The notes beneath the pieces are model-generated. The model saw only the letters and a list, made by a program, of their open reading frames with translations, ran no database searches and was not told the DNA's origin. From NCBI RefSeq assembly GCF_022827545.1, contig NZ_CP094669.1:3934001-3998000 (forward strand): a stretch of 64,000 nt of DNA, given 5' to 3'. The position numbers and the translations under genes are program-made. Origin of the DNA: Hymenobacter tibetensis (GTDB lineage Bacteria; Bacteroidota; Bacteroidia; Cytophagales; Hymenobacteraceae). Of the stretch, positions 8,364-17,237 are shown in pieces. Position 1 is the first letter of the stretch. The number at the start of each line of letters is the position of its first letter.

Positions 8364-9815
8364 CTACTTCCCTACTACTTTAAACAGCATTCCTGCCGTC
8401 ATCTTATCGGTGGTCTTCATACCGTTGAGGATGGCTAGCTCTTCGTAGCGTTTGGCTGGAATACCGTTGGCAGCTAGTGCTTGTGCCAATGTTTGACCGG
8501 CTTTAGCGGTTTTGATGCGCACCTTCTCGGGCTGGCGGTTGAGCTTGTTGGCATCGGTGAGGCGACGGAAACCTTGGGCTACATTCTGGAACGCACCACC
8601 GTAGGTGTTCAGGGTGCCAGGGCCACAGAGCCCTACAAGGGCGTAGAGCGTCTGGCCATCCTGAATGACGTAGGAAAGCGAGCTAGCCGTAATACCTTGC
8701 TGGCCCGACTGGTTTTGCCCCACCTGGTCGCCTTGGATGGCAATAGCGGGGAAGTTGTTGATGGTGGTGCGGGTGGCTTGAGGGTTTTGCAGCTTCAACT
8801 GCTGCACCAAGGCTTGAGCGGTTTCGTCGAGCGACTTATTGCCGGCGGGCAGCAGAATAATAACGGCTTTCCCGTTGGGCTCGGCCATCTGAAACTGGCT
8901 GGGTGAATTCTGTGACTTCCACCCCTGCGGCACCGGAAACTGAAACTTCAGATCGGGATGATAAAACACGCTGTTCTCTACGTAGCCTTCCCGCGGATTG
9001 TCGCCGTAAGGCAGGCCCTCGATCATGCGTAGGTACTGGTCGCGGTTGACGGCCAGCTGGCGGCCGGCTTGCTGCTCGGCTTGTTGGGCCAGCTTTTTCA
9101 CGTTGGTGTAGCGGTCGGCAGAGTTGGGGTGCGACGAAAGGAAAGTGGGCACCGTAGCGGCCCCGCTGCTTTGCTCGGTGCGCTGGAGCGTTAAGAAGAA
9201 GTCGGCCATGGACGCAGGGTCGTAACCGATCTTGCTGGAGTACTTCACGCCCAACTTATCGGATTCGTTTTCGTCGTCGCGACCGTATTTAAGCAAGCCT
9301 AGGCCCACTACTTGTGAGGCAGGCTCCGCAATAGACGCCACCCGCCGCGAAAGGATGGACCCCAACAACAGTGCTCCGTTGGCAATAGTGGAACGCGTTT
9401 GCTGCTTCTGGCCGTGGCGGGCTGTAATATGACCGATTTCGTGGCCGAGCACACCGCTGAACTGCGCCTCATTGTTGAAATGCGCCATAATGCCCCGCGT
9501 GAAGTACACGTGGCCATCAGGGGTAGCAAAAGCGTTGATGATGGGTGAATCGACGATGGTGAAGCCCTTCACATCAGCTGGCCGATCGGAAATCCGGCCC
9601 ATCTGCATGCCTTTGTTGTCGATGTAGCTTTGGAGGCCGGTATTGTTGAGCAAGCCGAATTGGGCAATAACCTGTGGGTCGGGCTGAGCGCCCTGCACCG
9701 GCGGCGGGGCAGGCAGCACCACCGATTCGGTGGCGGCTAAGCGGGAGCCGGCTAGCGGCAGCAACAGGGTTAGCGTAAGTCCGGTGCGCAGGGAGTGGGA
9801 AAGAAGAGTAGACAT
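8364..9815 (-). CDS. M48-family zinc metalloprotease with C-terminal LysM-like domain
   Basis: Exported BepA/YfgC-like protease expected to act in the periplasm on misfolded or outer-membrane proteins. Signal peptide MSTLLSHSLRTGLTLTLLL, zinc-binding HEIGH at residues 125-129 and the third ligand Glu in ENESDKLG at about residue 183. A beta-rich domain occupies about 290-430 (VFYHPDLKFQFPVPQGW), and the C-terminus (AGQTLAQALAANGI ... LAILNGMKTTDKM) looks LysM-like, suggesting peptidoglycan association. The ATG at 9815 starts the signal peptide directly; the frame runs upstream to 9860 without a better start. 483 residues, with protease and C-terminal domains as in other Bacteroidetes members. 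Confidence 0.9.
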   Translation of the reverse strand: MSTLLSHSLRTGLTLTLLLPLAGSRLAATESVVLPAPPPVQGAQPDPQVIAQFGLLNNTGLQSYIDNKGMQMGRISDRPADVKGFTIVDSPIINAFATPDGHVYFTRGIMAHFNNEAQFSGVLGHEIGHITARHGQKQQTRSTIANGALLLGSILSRRVASIAEPASQVVGLGLLKYGRDDENESDKLGVKYSSKIGYDPASMADFFLTLQRTEQSSGAATVPTFLSSHPNSADRYTNVKKLAQQAEQQAGRQLAVNRDQYLRMIEGLPYGDNPREGYVENSVFYHPDLKFQFPVPQGWKSQNSPSQFQMAEPNGKAVIILLPAGNKSLDETAQALVQQLKLQNPQATRTTINNFPAIAIQGDQVGQNQSGQQGITASSLSYVIQDGQTLYALVGLCGPGTLNTYGGAFQNVAQGFRRLTDANKLNRQPEKVRIKTAKAGQTLAQALAANGIPAKRYEELAILNGMKTTDKMTAGMLFKVVGK

Positions 9816-9982
9816 AAGAGCAGGGAGAAAGTGGAGCACAGCAACAAAACAAGTCTGCAACGAACTCCATAGGGCGAAAGGTTACGCGGCCAGATCAATG
9901 GCCCCTACTATATACCCATTGTCGTGCCAGATTATCGCCCGCCAACAGCACCTCCCCTCAACAGAGCCCCCGGCGACGCCTG

Positions 9983-11323
9983 CTATTGCCGGTTGTTTAC
10001 ATCCAACGACTGATAGCCAATCAGCAAGTCGGCGCGGGTTCCGGGCGGACGGTAATAGACCAGTAGGTCGTATTGGTTTTCGGTTTCCTGGTGGCTACCC
10101 TCCCACACGGCGCTGTTGGGGCCCTGGGGTGTTTGGGTGGCGTAGATATAGTTGTAGTAGCCTTGCTTGAGCAGGGCCTGCCCTGTGTAAAGCTGCGTCT
10201 CGACATTGTAGGCCAGCTTGAATTCGTCTTTGAACTGCCAGTCGTTGAAAGCACCCAATACGTAGACCGGGCCCGCCGCGGGCTGTTCGGCTTTCAACTG
10301 AAACGTGACGTTAAGGTAGTCGGCATTGGTGGCGCCGTTGCCGTACTCGCGGCTTTCAATTACCCGCTGTCCGTTGATGTCGTCGAACTGGGTATAGGCC
10401 TGATTGGCCCGTGAGGCGTCTAGCTGCAACAGGGCCGTACGGGGCGAGGCCGTGGCGTCTAGCTGAGCCACCCCAATGCCGATGGAACGGAACGTACGCA
10501 GGTCGAAGAAGCGGAACTCGCTTAGCGCCGGGAAGGCATTCTCGAAGTTGAAATACTGGTAGTCGAGCTGACGCTCCGCGTCGCGCACAAAGGTGGGACG
10601 CAAGCCGTACTTGGCGTTGTCCCAGCGGAAGTTTTGGCGCAGCACCACTTTCACTTCCTGCGCTGGGTTAACCAGTTGCGTGTTGTAGCGAATGCCGAAG
10701 TCGATTTGCTGCAAGGTGTAGCGCTCCGTACCTGCCACCGGAATACCCTGTTTCATGGCTATCTGCACGCCATTCTCATACACCAATAGCCGCCGGGTCA
10801 GGAGCGGCGTGTTGCCGTTGCCTTGCACCACCAGCAGGTAATTACCGGAAAGCTTTACGCGCGGCACTTGCAGCCGGTAGTGGAAGTAGGGCACCTTGGT
10901 GTTGACGGAGGTGCGGTAGTTGGTAAACAGAAACTCGTTTATCTCGGTCAGAAACTGCATATCCGTCAGGATAGACGGTTTCCAATCCACATCGCAGTGC
11001 ACGAGTTTGGCGGTAAGGCGCTGGCTTTGCTCGCCTACAATATCAAACTCCAGCAGGATAGGCTGCTCCTGCGTGATGGGTACGATAGGCGGGGTGAAAA
11101 TTTCGTTGGTTGATCCAGAGGCCACGTAGCACTGCACCGAGCGCACATCCGAGTCATAGATATAGTCCTGGTAGCGCAGCGTTTTGTCGGCGTAATACTC
11201 AGGGGGACGTTGTCCGGTGCTGGTGGGACGCCGAGCGGCATTAGGGTCGGTAATGGGTGTACCGAGCGGCACGCAGGCTGTAGCCAGCAATAGAAAGGAA
11301 GCGAGGTAGGAGTAGCGGGGCAT
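9983..11323 (-). CDS. DUF5103 protein, type IX secretion system plug
   Basis: A 446-residue lipoprotein of the DUF5103 family, whose Flavobacterium member was identified as the plug of the SprA translocon of T9SS. The N-terminus MPRYSYLASFLLLATAC has a lipobox ending in Cys (LATAC), giving a lipid-anchored periplasmic or outer-membrane protein. Family features include RSVQCYVASGSTNEIF, QPILLEFDIVGE, HCDVDWKPS and VYVLGAFNDWQ, and the C-terminal YDLLVYYRPPG. The ATG at 11323 is chosen over upstream starts because it begins the lipoprotein signal. Divergent from the PhoX operon, which also makes T9SS cargo. Confidence 0.9.
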   Translation of the reverse strand: MPRYSYLASFLLLATACVPLGTPITDPNAARRPTSTGQRPPEYYADKTLRYQDYIYDSDVRSVQCYVASGSTNEIFTPPIVPITQEQPILLEFDIVGEQSQRLTAKLVHCDVDWKPSILTDMQFLTEINEFLFTNYRTSVNTKVPYFHYRLQVPRVKLSGNYLLVVQGNGNTPLLTRRLLVYENGVQIAMKQGIPVAGTERYTLQQIDFGIRYNTQLVNPAQEVKVVLRQNFRWDNAKYGLRPTFVRDAERQLDYQYFNFENAFPALSEFRFFDLRTFRSIGIGVAQLDATASPRTALLQLDASRANQAYTQFDDINGQRVIESREYGNGATNADYLNVTFQLKAEQPAAGPVYVLGAFNDWQFKDEFKLAYNVETQLYTGQALLKQGYYNYIYATQTPQGPNSAVWEGSHQETENQYDLLVYYRPPGTRADLLIGYQSLDVNNRQ

Positions 11324-11513
11324 AGAGGCGAATGTAGCGCGAACTTTCAGTTTGTAGGCGGTGAATTGCAACGAAGGGACACTGGAAAACAAGTGCACGC
11401 CACTGCGTAACAATTGCTTCATCATGTATTCATCTAGTGGTAATATAGACGTAAACCAGACGCAATAGTGTGTTTCTAACTTGCGGCCTCAATCAACGGT
11501 TCAAAAGCCACCT

Positions 11514-13178
11514 ATGAAACACACTCCTACCCTTTTTGTAGCTGCCTTGCTAAGCGGCGGAAACGCCTTAGCACAAGTTGCCTGTCCCACGCTTCCCAAC
11601 GATCATATCAGCCGGTTCACGTCGGTGATGCCGTCCAATCAGCCGCAGGATTTGCGCATTCCCTCGACCCATACTTTCCAGATGCTGGCGCAGGGCAACA
11701 TGCCTTACACCAACGCGGCAAACGGCAACATGCTGGAGTCTTTCGACTTCACGGGGTATGCCCCCATTGCGGGCAGCAGCACCAACGGTTACCTCTCCAT
11801 CAACCACGAAGGCTCTGGCACCACCTCGGGCGTAAGCATACTTAACTTGAACTTCAACGCGGCTTCTAAGGTGTGGAACGTGTCGGCCAAGCACCCAGTG
11901 GATTTCGCCCCCGTAGCTGGCACCATCAACAACTGCTCGGGCACCGTTACGCCGTGGAGCACTATAGTAACCTCCGAGGAAAATACTGGCCCGACCACTC
12001 CCACCGACACCAACAATGACGGGTACATGGACTCGGGTTGGAACATAGAAATCGACCCGGTTACGCGCACTGTGAAAGATCAGGACGGCGACGGTAAGCC
12101 CGATAAGCTGTGGAAGATGGGGCGCATCAAGCACGAGAATATTGTGGTAGCTGCCGACCGCCGCACGGCCTACGAAGGCGCCGATGATGGTTCTGTCAAC
12201 AGCTTTGTGTATAAGTATATAGCTACTACCCCCGGTCAGCTTGGCGACGGCACGCTTTACGCCTTGAAACTGGACGGTGCCATCGGCACAAGCACCACCG
12301 GCACGTGGATCCAAATTCCTAACTCGACGCCCGCTGAATGCAACACCACGACGGCCACTGCCAGGGCGCTGGGCGCCACTAGCTTCAACGGCACAGAAGA
12401 CATTGAAATCAGCCCCGTGACCGGCCAGATTTACTTTACGGCGAAAGGGACTGGCCGTACCTACCGTTTCACCGACGGCGCTACTGTTAGTAATTTCGAA
12501 ATTTTCGTGGGCAACCCAGTTGGCGTTACCAACCAAACGTACAACATCAACTACGGTACTGGCACCATAGCAGAACCTTGGGGCACTGGCAACGATAACC
12601 TTACCTTCGACTCGCAAGGCAACCTGTACGTGTTGCAGGATGGCGACCGTAACCACGTGTGGGTGGTAAGACCTTGCCACACCCAAGCCAACCCAGCCGT
12701 GGAGATTTTCGCGGTGACGCCTGATGGCTGCGAGCCAACCGGCATGACGTTCTCGCCCGACGAGAAGTTTCTCTTCATCTCGATGCAGAGCCCTGGCGCG
12801 AACACCTTGGCTACCATAGATGCCGCCGGCCAATCGGTGGTCTTCAACAAATCTACGGCGCTTGTTATTGCTCGCAAAGGCGTACTGGGTGCGGCACTAA
12901 GCACCTCGAAAGGCAAAGCCGAACTGGCGCAGGCCGACGTGTATCCGAACCCAGTAAGCGGAGCCGAGCTGAAGCTGCTGCTCACCCACAGCCAGAAAGA
13001 AACGGCCACGCTAACGGTGTACAACACGCTGGGTGCCCGCGTACTGGAGCAGCCGGCAACCTTGACCCAGGGCGTAAACACGCTGAAAGTGCCGGTTAGC
13101 AAGCTGCAAAGCGGCCACTACAACTTGGTTATCAAAACGGCCACCACCACCACAACCCGTCCATTCATCAAGCAGTGA
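11514..13178 (+). CDS. PhoX-like (DUF839) secreted phosphatase with T9SS type A sorting domain
   Basis: First gene of a three-gene operon. Signal peptide MKHTPTLFVAALLSGGNALAQ (cut after AQ, shown to 20 residues as MKHTPTLFVAALLSGGNALA). The body matches PhoX/DUF839 beta-propeller phosphatases: YLSINHEGSG, IVTSEENTG, WNIEIDP, KMGRIKHENIVV, TEDIEISPVTG and PDGCEPTGMTFSPDEKFLFI. PhoX enzymes use calcium and iron to release phosphate from monoesters. The C-terminal 85 residues (DVYPNPVSGAELKL ... LQSGHYNLVI) are a PorSS/type A sorting domain, so it is surface-exposed or secreted. 554 aa. Its TGA stop overlaps the next gene's GTG start by four bases (GTGA). Activity is inferred from the family. 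Confidence 0.88.
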   Translation: MKHTPTLFVAALLSGGNALAQVACPTLPNDHISRFTSVMPSNQPQDLRIPSTHTFQMLAQGNMPYTNAANGNMLESFDFTGYAPIAGSSTNGYLSINHEGSGTTSGVSILNLNFNAASKVWNVSAKHPVDFAPVAGTINNCSGTVTPWSTIVTSEENTGPTTPTDTNNDGYMDSGWNIEIDPVTRTVKDQDGDGKPDKLWKMGRIKHENIVVAADRRTAYEGADDGSVNSFVYKYIATTPGQLGDGTLYALKLDGAIGTSTTGTWIQIPNSTPAECNTTTATARALGATSFNGTEDIEISPVTGQIYFTAKGTGRTYRFTDGATVSNFEIFVGNPVGVTNQTYNINYGTGTIAEPWGTGNDNLTFDSQGNLYVLQDGDRNHVWVVRPCHTQANPAVEIFAVTPDGCEPTGMTFSPDEKFLFISMQSPGANTLATIDAAGQSVVFNKSTALVIARKGVLGAALSTSKGKAELAQADVYPNPVSGAELKLLLTHSQKETATLTVYNTLGARVLEQPATLTQGVNTLKVPVSKLQSGHYNLVIKTATTTTTRPFIKQ

Positions 13179-14092
13179 GGTCCCGTCTGATTTCCTTACT
13201 AACCATTCTATTTGTTGCCCTGCACGGTGTGCAGGGCAACACTTGTTTGGCGCAATGTGCTCTGAAAACCTCTTTTTCGCTAACCCAAGCACTAACCCAG
13301 TCGGGCTGCGTCATCGAGCTTAACCTGCGGGGCCAGAACCTGGAGCTGCTGCCGCCGAGTATGGGGCAGCTCCGGCGGTTGCGGATGTTGTTTGCCCACG
13401 AAAATCATCTGCGCTACCTCCCCGAGAATCTTACGCAGCTGGATAGTTTGCGGGTGCTGTTTCTCAACAAGAACAGCTTGCTGGATTTGCCCCCGACGCT
13501 GGGCAAGCTGCACCGGCTGCGCCAATTGCAAATAGAGCAAAACGTGCTGAGAGAACTGCCGCCCAGTGTTGGGGAGCTTGATAGCCTGCACTACCTAATG
13601 AGCGCCTACAACAACTTCACCTCACTGCCCGAGCAGTTTGGACAGTTGGCCGAGCTGGAGTATTGCGATGTTTCGCACAATCAATTGCTGTTTCTGCCCG
13701 CTTCTTTCAGCAGGCTGCGCAACCTGCGCTACGTGTACCTGAACGACAACAAGCTGCAAAGTCTGCCCACTCAGCTCGGGAGTTTAAGTAAGCTGGAAGA
13801 ACTGAACCTGTCCAACAACCAGCTAGAGCAGCTTCCCGCCAGCATCGGCGACTGCCAGAGCCTGAAGGTGCTTATTCTGTCTGGCAACCAACTGAAGACG
13901 CTACCCAAGAGCTTAGGCAACCTAAGCAAGCTGGAAATACTGATTCTCAACGACAACCAGCTCACAACCCTGCCTCGCTCCTTAAGCAAGCTGAAACAGT
14001 TGAAAACCATCATTGTGAAGCAAAATGCCTTCACGCCCGCCGCCCGCCGCCAAGCCGAAACGGCACTACCGGGCGCTAAACTTTATTTTTGA
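13175..14092 (+). CDS. Secreted leucine-rich-repeat protein
   Basis: Middle gene of the PhoX operon, 305 residues. A signal peptide (RLISLLTILFVALHGVQG) precedes about ten leucine-rich repeats of 23 residues from about residue 47 to 300, each of the form LPxxLGxLxxLxxLxLxxNxL (for example LPTQLGSLSKLEELNLSNNQ). This is the ribosome-independent extracellular LRR type with regular LPxxL turns, a protein-binding scaffold. No sorting domain follows, so it is probably periplasmic or outer-membrane associated. Start is GTG, overlapping the PhoX stop by four bases; its TGA overlaps the next ATG by one. Such coupling implies that the three proteins are made together. Partner is unknown. Confidence 0.85.
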   Translation: MRSRLISLLTILFVALHGVQGNTCLAQCALKTSFSLTQALTQSGCVIELNLRGQNLELLPPSMGQLRRLRMLFAHENHLRYLPENLTQLDSLRVLFLNKNSLLDLPPTLGKLHRLRQLQIEQNVLRELPPSVGELDSLHYLMSAYNNFTSLPEQFGQLAELEYCDVSHNQLLFLPASFSRLRNLRYVYLNDNKLQSLPTQLGSLSKLEELNLSNNQLEQLPASIGDCQSLKVLILSGNQLKTLPKSLGNLSKLEILILNDNQLTTLPRSLSKLKQLKTIIVKQNAFTPAARRQAETALPGAKLYF

Positions 14093-15912
14093 TGTTTTTT
14101 CGCTCAACTAAACACGCCACGTTCGTCCGGCCATTGCTACTTGGGCTGTCGGTGCTGCTGTTCTCGTTTGCAGTGCTGCGCCAGCCGCCAGCCGAGCAAG
14201 TAAAAACCTATTATGAAACTCATCTGCGCCAGATGCATACCATCCTGGCGCACTTTCAGGCACGTACTTACCAAGCTGATACCACTGAATTGCGCGCCGA
14301 ATTTGCAGCTTGCCGGATGGCGTACAAGCATCTGGAATTTGCCGTTGAGTACTATTATCCGCACGCGGCGTCGCGCATCAATGGCGCTGCCCTGCCTGAA
14401 ACCGAACCGGGTGAACCCGGCGAGGTCATTCCGCCTACCGGCTTTCAGGTGCTGGAAGAGTACGTGTACGCCGCCCCCGACAACCGCGCCAACCGGGACT
14501 TAATTCATCAGGAAATCGACAACCTGCTCTACCAAGTGCGCCAGCTTGAGTTGCAGTTGCCGTACCTGGCTTTTTCGGAAATAGAACTATTTGACGCCCT
14601 GCGGCTGAACCTGTACCGCCTAGCTGCTAAAGGGGTATCCGGCTTTGATTCGCCGGCCGCTCATGCGTCACTGTCCGAAGCCGCCGTTACGTTGAAATCC
14701 AGCCGGGAAGTGCTGGCGATGTTCGACGTACCAAAAACCCTTACCACGCAATTAGCCCGTTGTGAAGCCGCCGTAGCTAACCCCAAGCAGGACTTCAACA
14801 GCTTCGACCGGGCCCGATTTTTCGTGCGCTACTTCAACCCGGCGCTAGCGGCGCTGCGGCAGGCCCAAGTACAACAGCATATTCCGTTTGTAGCCGCCAA
14901 GCGCGCCGTGCGGGCCGATGCCGGCGGTTACTTTGTGGCGGATGCCTTCGACCCAACATTCTTTGCGCCCACTGATGCTGCCGCGCCTACGGCGGCCGTG
15001 TTGAAACTGGGAGAAGCCCTGTTTAAAGAACCACTGTTATCGGGCCGAGGTGGACGTTCGTGCGCCAGCTGCCACGTACCCGGCCAGGCCTACACCGATG
15101 GCCTAAAAGTGAACAGTTCGTTGCTGGCTGATGCCGGGCTGGAGCGCAACACCCCTACCCTACTCAACGCCGCCCTCCAACCCGATCAGTTCTATGACAG
15201 CCGGGTGCACTATTTAGAAGACCAGGTGCACGCTGTCGTGTCCAACAAGGCCGAAATGGGAGGGCAGCTAAGCGAAGCGCCCGCGCTACTTCGCAAGAAG
15301 GGCGCCTACGCCAAGCTGTTTACCCAAGCCTTTGCCGCAGAGAAACAGCCTGTTTCTGAGCGCAACATCCGGCGTGCGGTAGCTGCTTACGTCCGCTCCC
15401 TCGTGCGCCTCGACAGCCGCTTCGACCGGTACCTGCGCGGCGACACCGCCGTACTCAGCGGCCAAGAGGTGCTCGGCTTCAACTTGTTCATGGGCAAGGC
15501 ACAATGCGGCACCTGCCACTACATGCCTCTCTTCAACGGCACCGTGCCGCCCCTCTACGACAAAACAGAAAGCGAAGTACTAGGCGTGCCCACCGCCGCC
15601 GACACCTTGCACCCCAAACTGGACACCGACCAAGGCAAGTTTCTACTCTACGGCGTTGCCCACCAAAAGCATGCTTTCAAAACGCCCACCGTCCGCAACG
15701 CGGCTCTTACGCCACCCTACATGCATAACGGTGTGTATCAGACGCTGGAAGAAGTAATGGACTTCTACAACAAAGGCGGCGGAGCAGGCATGGGCCTGTC
15801 CGTACCAACCCAAACCTTGGCCGAAGACCGGTTGAACCTGACCAAGACCGAACAGCAGTCCATCATTGCCTTTATCAAGTCATTGAACGATACGCGGGAA
15901 GTGGCTTACTGA
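14092..15912 (+). CDS. Imelysin-like / di-haem cytochrome c peroxidase fusion
   Basis: Last gene of the PhoX operon, 606 residues, start ATG in a TGATG overlap. After a signal peptide (LLLGLSVLLFSFAVLR), residues about 30-250 are helical and imelysin-like: GFQVLEE at 117-123 has the spacing of the imelysin GxHxxE motif but with Gln in place of His. Residues about 290-600 are a di-haem CcpA/MauG-like module with haem sites CASCH (about 324) and CGTCH (about 472), plus the characteristic TPTLLNAALQP and TPTVRNAALTPPYMHNGVY. It should be a periplasmic redox enzyme. Peroxidase activity is inferred; MauG-like oxidation of a partner protein is another possibility. Confidence 0.88.
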   Translation: MFFRSTKHATFVRPLLLGLSVLLFSFAVLRQPPAEQVKTYYETHLRQMHTILAHFQARTYQADTTELRAEFAACRMAYKHLEFAVEYYYPHAASRINGAALPETEPGEPGEVIPPTGFQVLEEYVYAAPDNRANRDLIHQEIDNLLYQVRQLELQLPYLAFSEIELFDALRLNLYRLAAKGVSGFDSPAAHASLSEAAVTLKSSREVLAMFDVPKTLTTQLARCEAAVANPKQDFNSFDRARFFVRYFNPALAALRQAQVQQHIPFVAAKRAVRADAGGYFVADAFDPTFFAPTDAAAPTAAVLKLGEALFKEPLLSGRGGRSCASCHVPGQAYTDGLKVNSSLLADAGLERNTPTLLNAALQPDQFYDSRVHYLEDQVHAVVSNKAEMGGQLSEAPALLRKKGAYAKLFTQAFAAEKQPVSERNIRRAVAAYVRSLVRLDSRFDRYLRGDTAVLSGQEVLGFNLFMGKAQCGTCHYMPLFNGTVPPLYDKTESEVLGVPTAADTLHPKLDTDQGKFLLYGVAHQKHAFKTPTVRNAALTPPYMHNGVYQTLEEVMDFYNKGGGAGMGLSVPTQTLAEDRLNLTKTEQQSIIAFIKSLNDTREVAY

Positions 15913-16259
15913 GGTGCCCGCTGGCAGCACCTACACCCCTCCTTGTCACTGACATCAACTACGTTTGTTTTAGAAGAGTACAGCCGGGCTCCCCTACACT
16001 ACCTACAGTTTACACCAGGTAGTGTAGGGGAGCCCGGCTGTGCTGATATTGGCCTTCTCGTATTATTGGTTACATATGCTGCGTCACTCTTCTATTGCCC
16101 ACCTGCTGGACGAAAGCTGTAAAATCTAGAATAAGCCATTATGTTGATACTGCTCGTTTGCTAGTGTTTAAAACAAGGCCAAAGCGCATCACAACGGAAG
16201 CTGCATTCTTTAGACACTTGTTTTATTGAAACCCTCCAAGCGTTAGAAACTGCTCTATT
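15913..16259. other. Intergenic stretch with a large hairpin
   Basis: Nearly 350 bases between the peroxidase gene and an AT-rich metallophosphoesterase gene. The first half contains the 24-bp perfect hairpin listed separately. The rest grows steadily richer in A and T toward the next gene and carries no frame I can support. Confidence 0.4.
15981..16040. repeat. Perfect 24-bp inverted repeat (possible REP-like element or terminator)
   Basis: Arms 15981-16004 and 16017-16040 are exact complements (outer part CAGCCGGGCTCCCC, inner part TACACTACCT) around a 12-base loop. No T-run follows on either strand, so it is not a typical intrinsic terminator although its place 70 bases after the operon end would suit one. 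The length and perfection suggest a dispersed palindromic repeat. Confidence 0.65.
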
Positions 16260-17102
16260 ATGAAGCGTCGTAAATTTTTAAAGGGATTCGCAGGACTTAC
16301 TGGACTTGGCTTTGTAAGTGGGCTTTACGCTTGGCAAGTAGAGCCCTTCTGGCTGGAATTTGTTGCCTTGGATATGCCAATCAAAAATCTACCTAAAGAA
16401 CTGATTGGAAAAACCTTAATACAGATTAGTGATATTCATGTGGGTAAACGTTTTGACCACAAGTTTATAATTGAGTCTTTCGAAAAAGCCAAGACGTATG
16501 ATCCTGACTTTGTCGTTTACACCGGTGATTATGTAAGTACTTATAAAGACGAAGTTCAGTATAGGGAATTAGAAGAAACGTTATCGAACTGTGTAAAGGG
16601 AAAAATTGCTACAGTCGGTATTTTAGGGAATCATGACTATGGTAAAAATTGGGGACAAGCTGAGGTAGCAGACAAAATAGGGCTACTGCTTGAAAAGAAC
16701 GGCATTACGCTCTTACGGAATGAGCAGAAGGAATTTGCAGGGTTAAATATTATTGGCCTCGACGACTATTGGGGATTAAACTTTAATCCTCAACAGATTC
16801 TAACTGAATACAACAACGCTAAGCCATCAGTTTTACTGTGTCACAATCCTGATGTTTGTGATTTGGATGTGTGGAATGGATATGAAGGCTGGATACTAGC
16901 GGGTCATACACACGGTGGACAATGTAAACCACCCTTTCTGCCACCACCTTTGCTGCCGGTTAAGAACAGTAAATACAGTTCAGGAAAAATAGAGCTTTCA
17001 AATAATAGAACCCTCTATATCAACAGGGCACTTGGGCACTTATGGCAAATTAGATTTAATGTAAGACCTGAAATAACAGTATTTAAATTATCAGCGACAT
17101 AA
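16260..17102 (+). CDS. Calcineurin-like metallophosphoesterase (YkuE/UDP-diacylglucosamine hydrolase-like)
   Basis: 280 residues. The N-terminus MKRRKFLKGFAGLTGLGFV is a twin-arginine-like export signal (RRKFLKG). The metal-binding motifs are all present in order: SDIHVG, TGDYVS, GNHDYG, LLCHNPD and GHTHGGQ, defining a di-metal phosphoesterase of the YkuE type, members of which act on phospholipid-like or membrane substrates. Base composition is clearly more AT-rich than the neighbours and the codon choice differs (many AAA, TTT, ATT), so recent acquisition is likely. No partner gene is adjacent; it converges with the ABC-F gene across a terminator. Confidence 0.88.
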   Translation: MKRRKFLKGFAGLTGLGFVSGLYAWQVEPFWLEFVALDMPIKNLPKELIGKTLIQISDIHVGKRFDHKFIIESFEKAKTYDPDFVVYTGDYVSTYKDEVQYRELEETLSNCVKGKIATVGILGNHDYGKNWGQAEVADKIGLLLEKNGITLLRNEQKEFAGLNIIGLDDYWGLNFNPQQILTEYNNAKPSVLLCHNPDVCDLDVWNGYEGWILAGHTHGGQCKPPFLPPPLLPVKNSKYSSGKIELSNNRTLYINRALGHLWQIRFNVRPEITVFKLSAT

Positions 17103-17179
17103 AGCAAAAACCTCGGCTAATAACAATATTGCTAATCCGCATCTAAACGACGACCGCCTGGCTCTTGTGGCAATAAAAA

Positions 17180-17220
17180 AAGTCCCGAAGGAAGCATGTA
17201 GCTTCTTGCGGGACTTCTGT
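17180..17220. terminator. Bidirectional terminator
   Basis: Stem AAGTCCCGAAGGAAGC pairing with GCTTCTTGCGGGACTT (one mismatch, one G-T) around ATGTA, preceded by AAAAAAA on the plus strand, which is the T-run for the minus-strand transcript. It lies between convergent genes and most clearly ends the ABC-F message. Confidence 0.75.
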
Positions 17221-17237
17221 TTTTCACCTGACAGGTT

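Noticed and set aside
11568..12833. Long minus-strand frame (421 codons) opposite the PhoX gene
   Set aside because: Antisense to a gene with signal peptide, family motifs and sorting domain; long shadow frames are common in GC-rich DNA.
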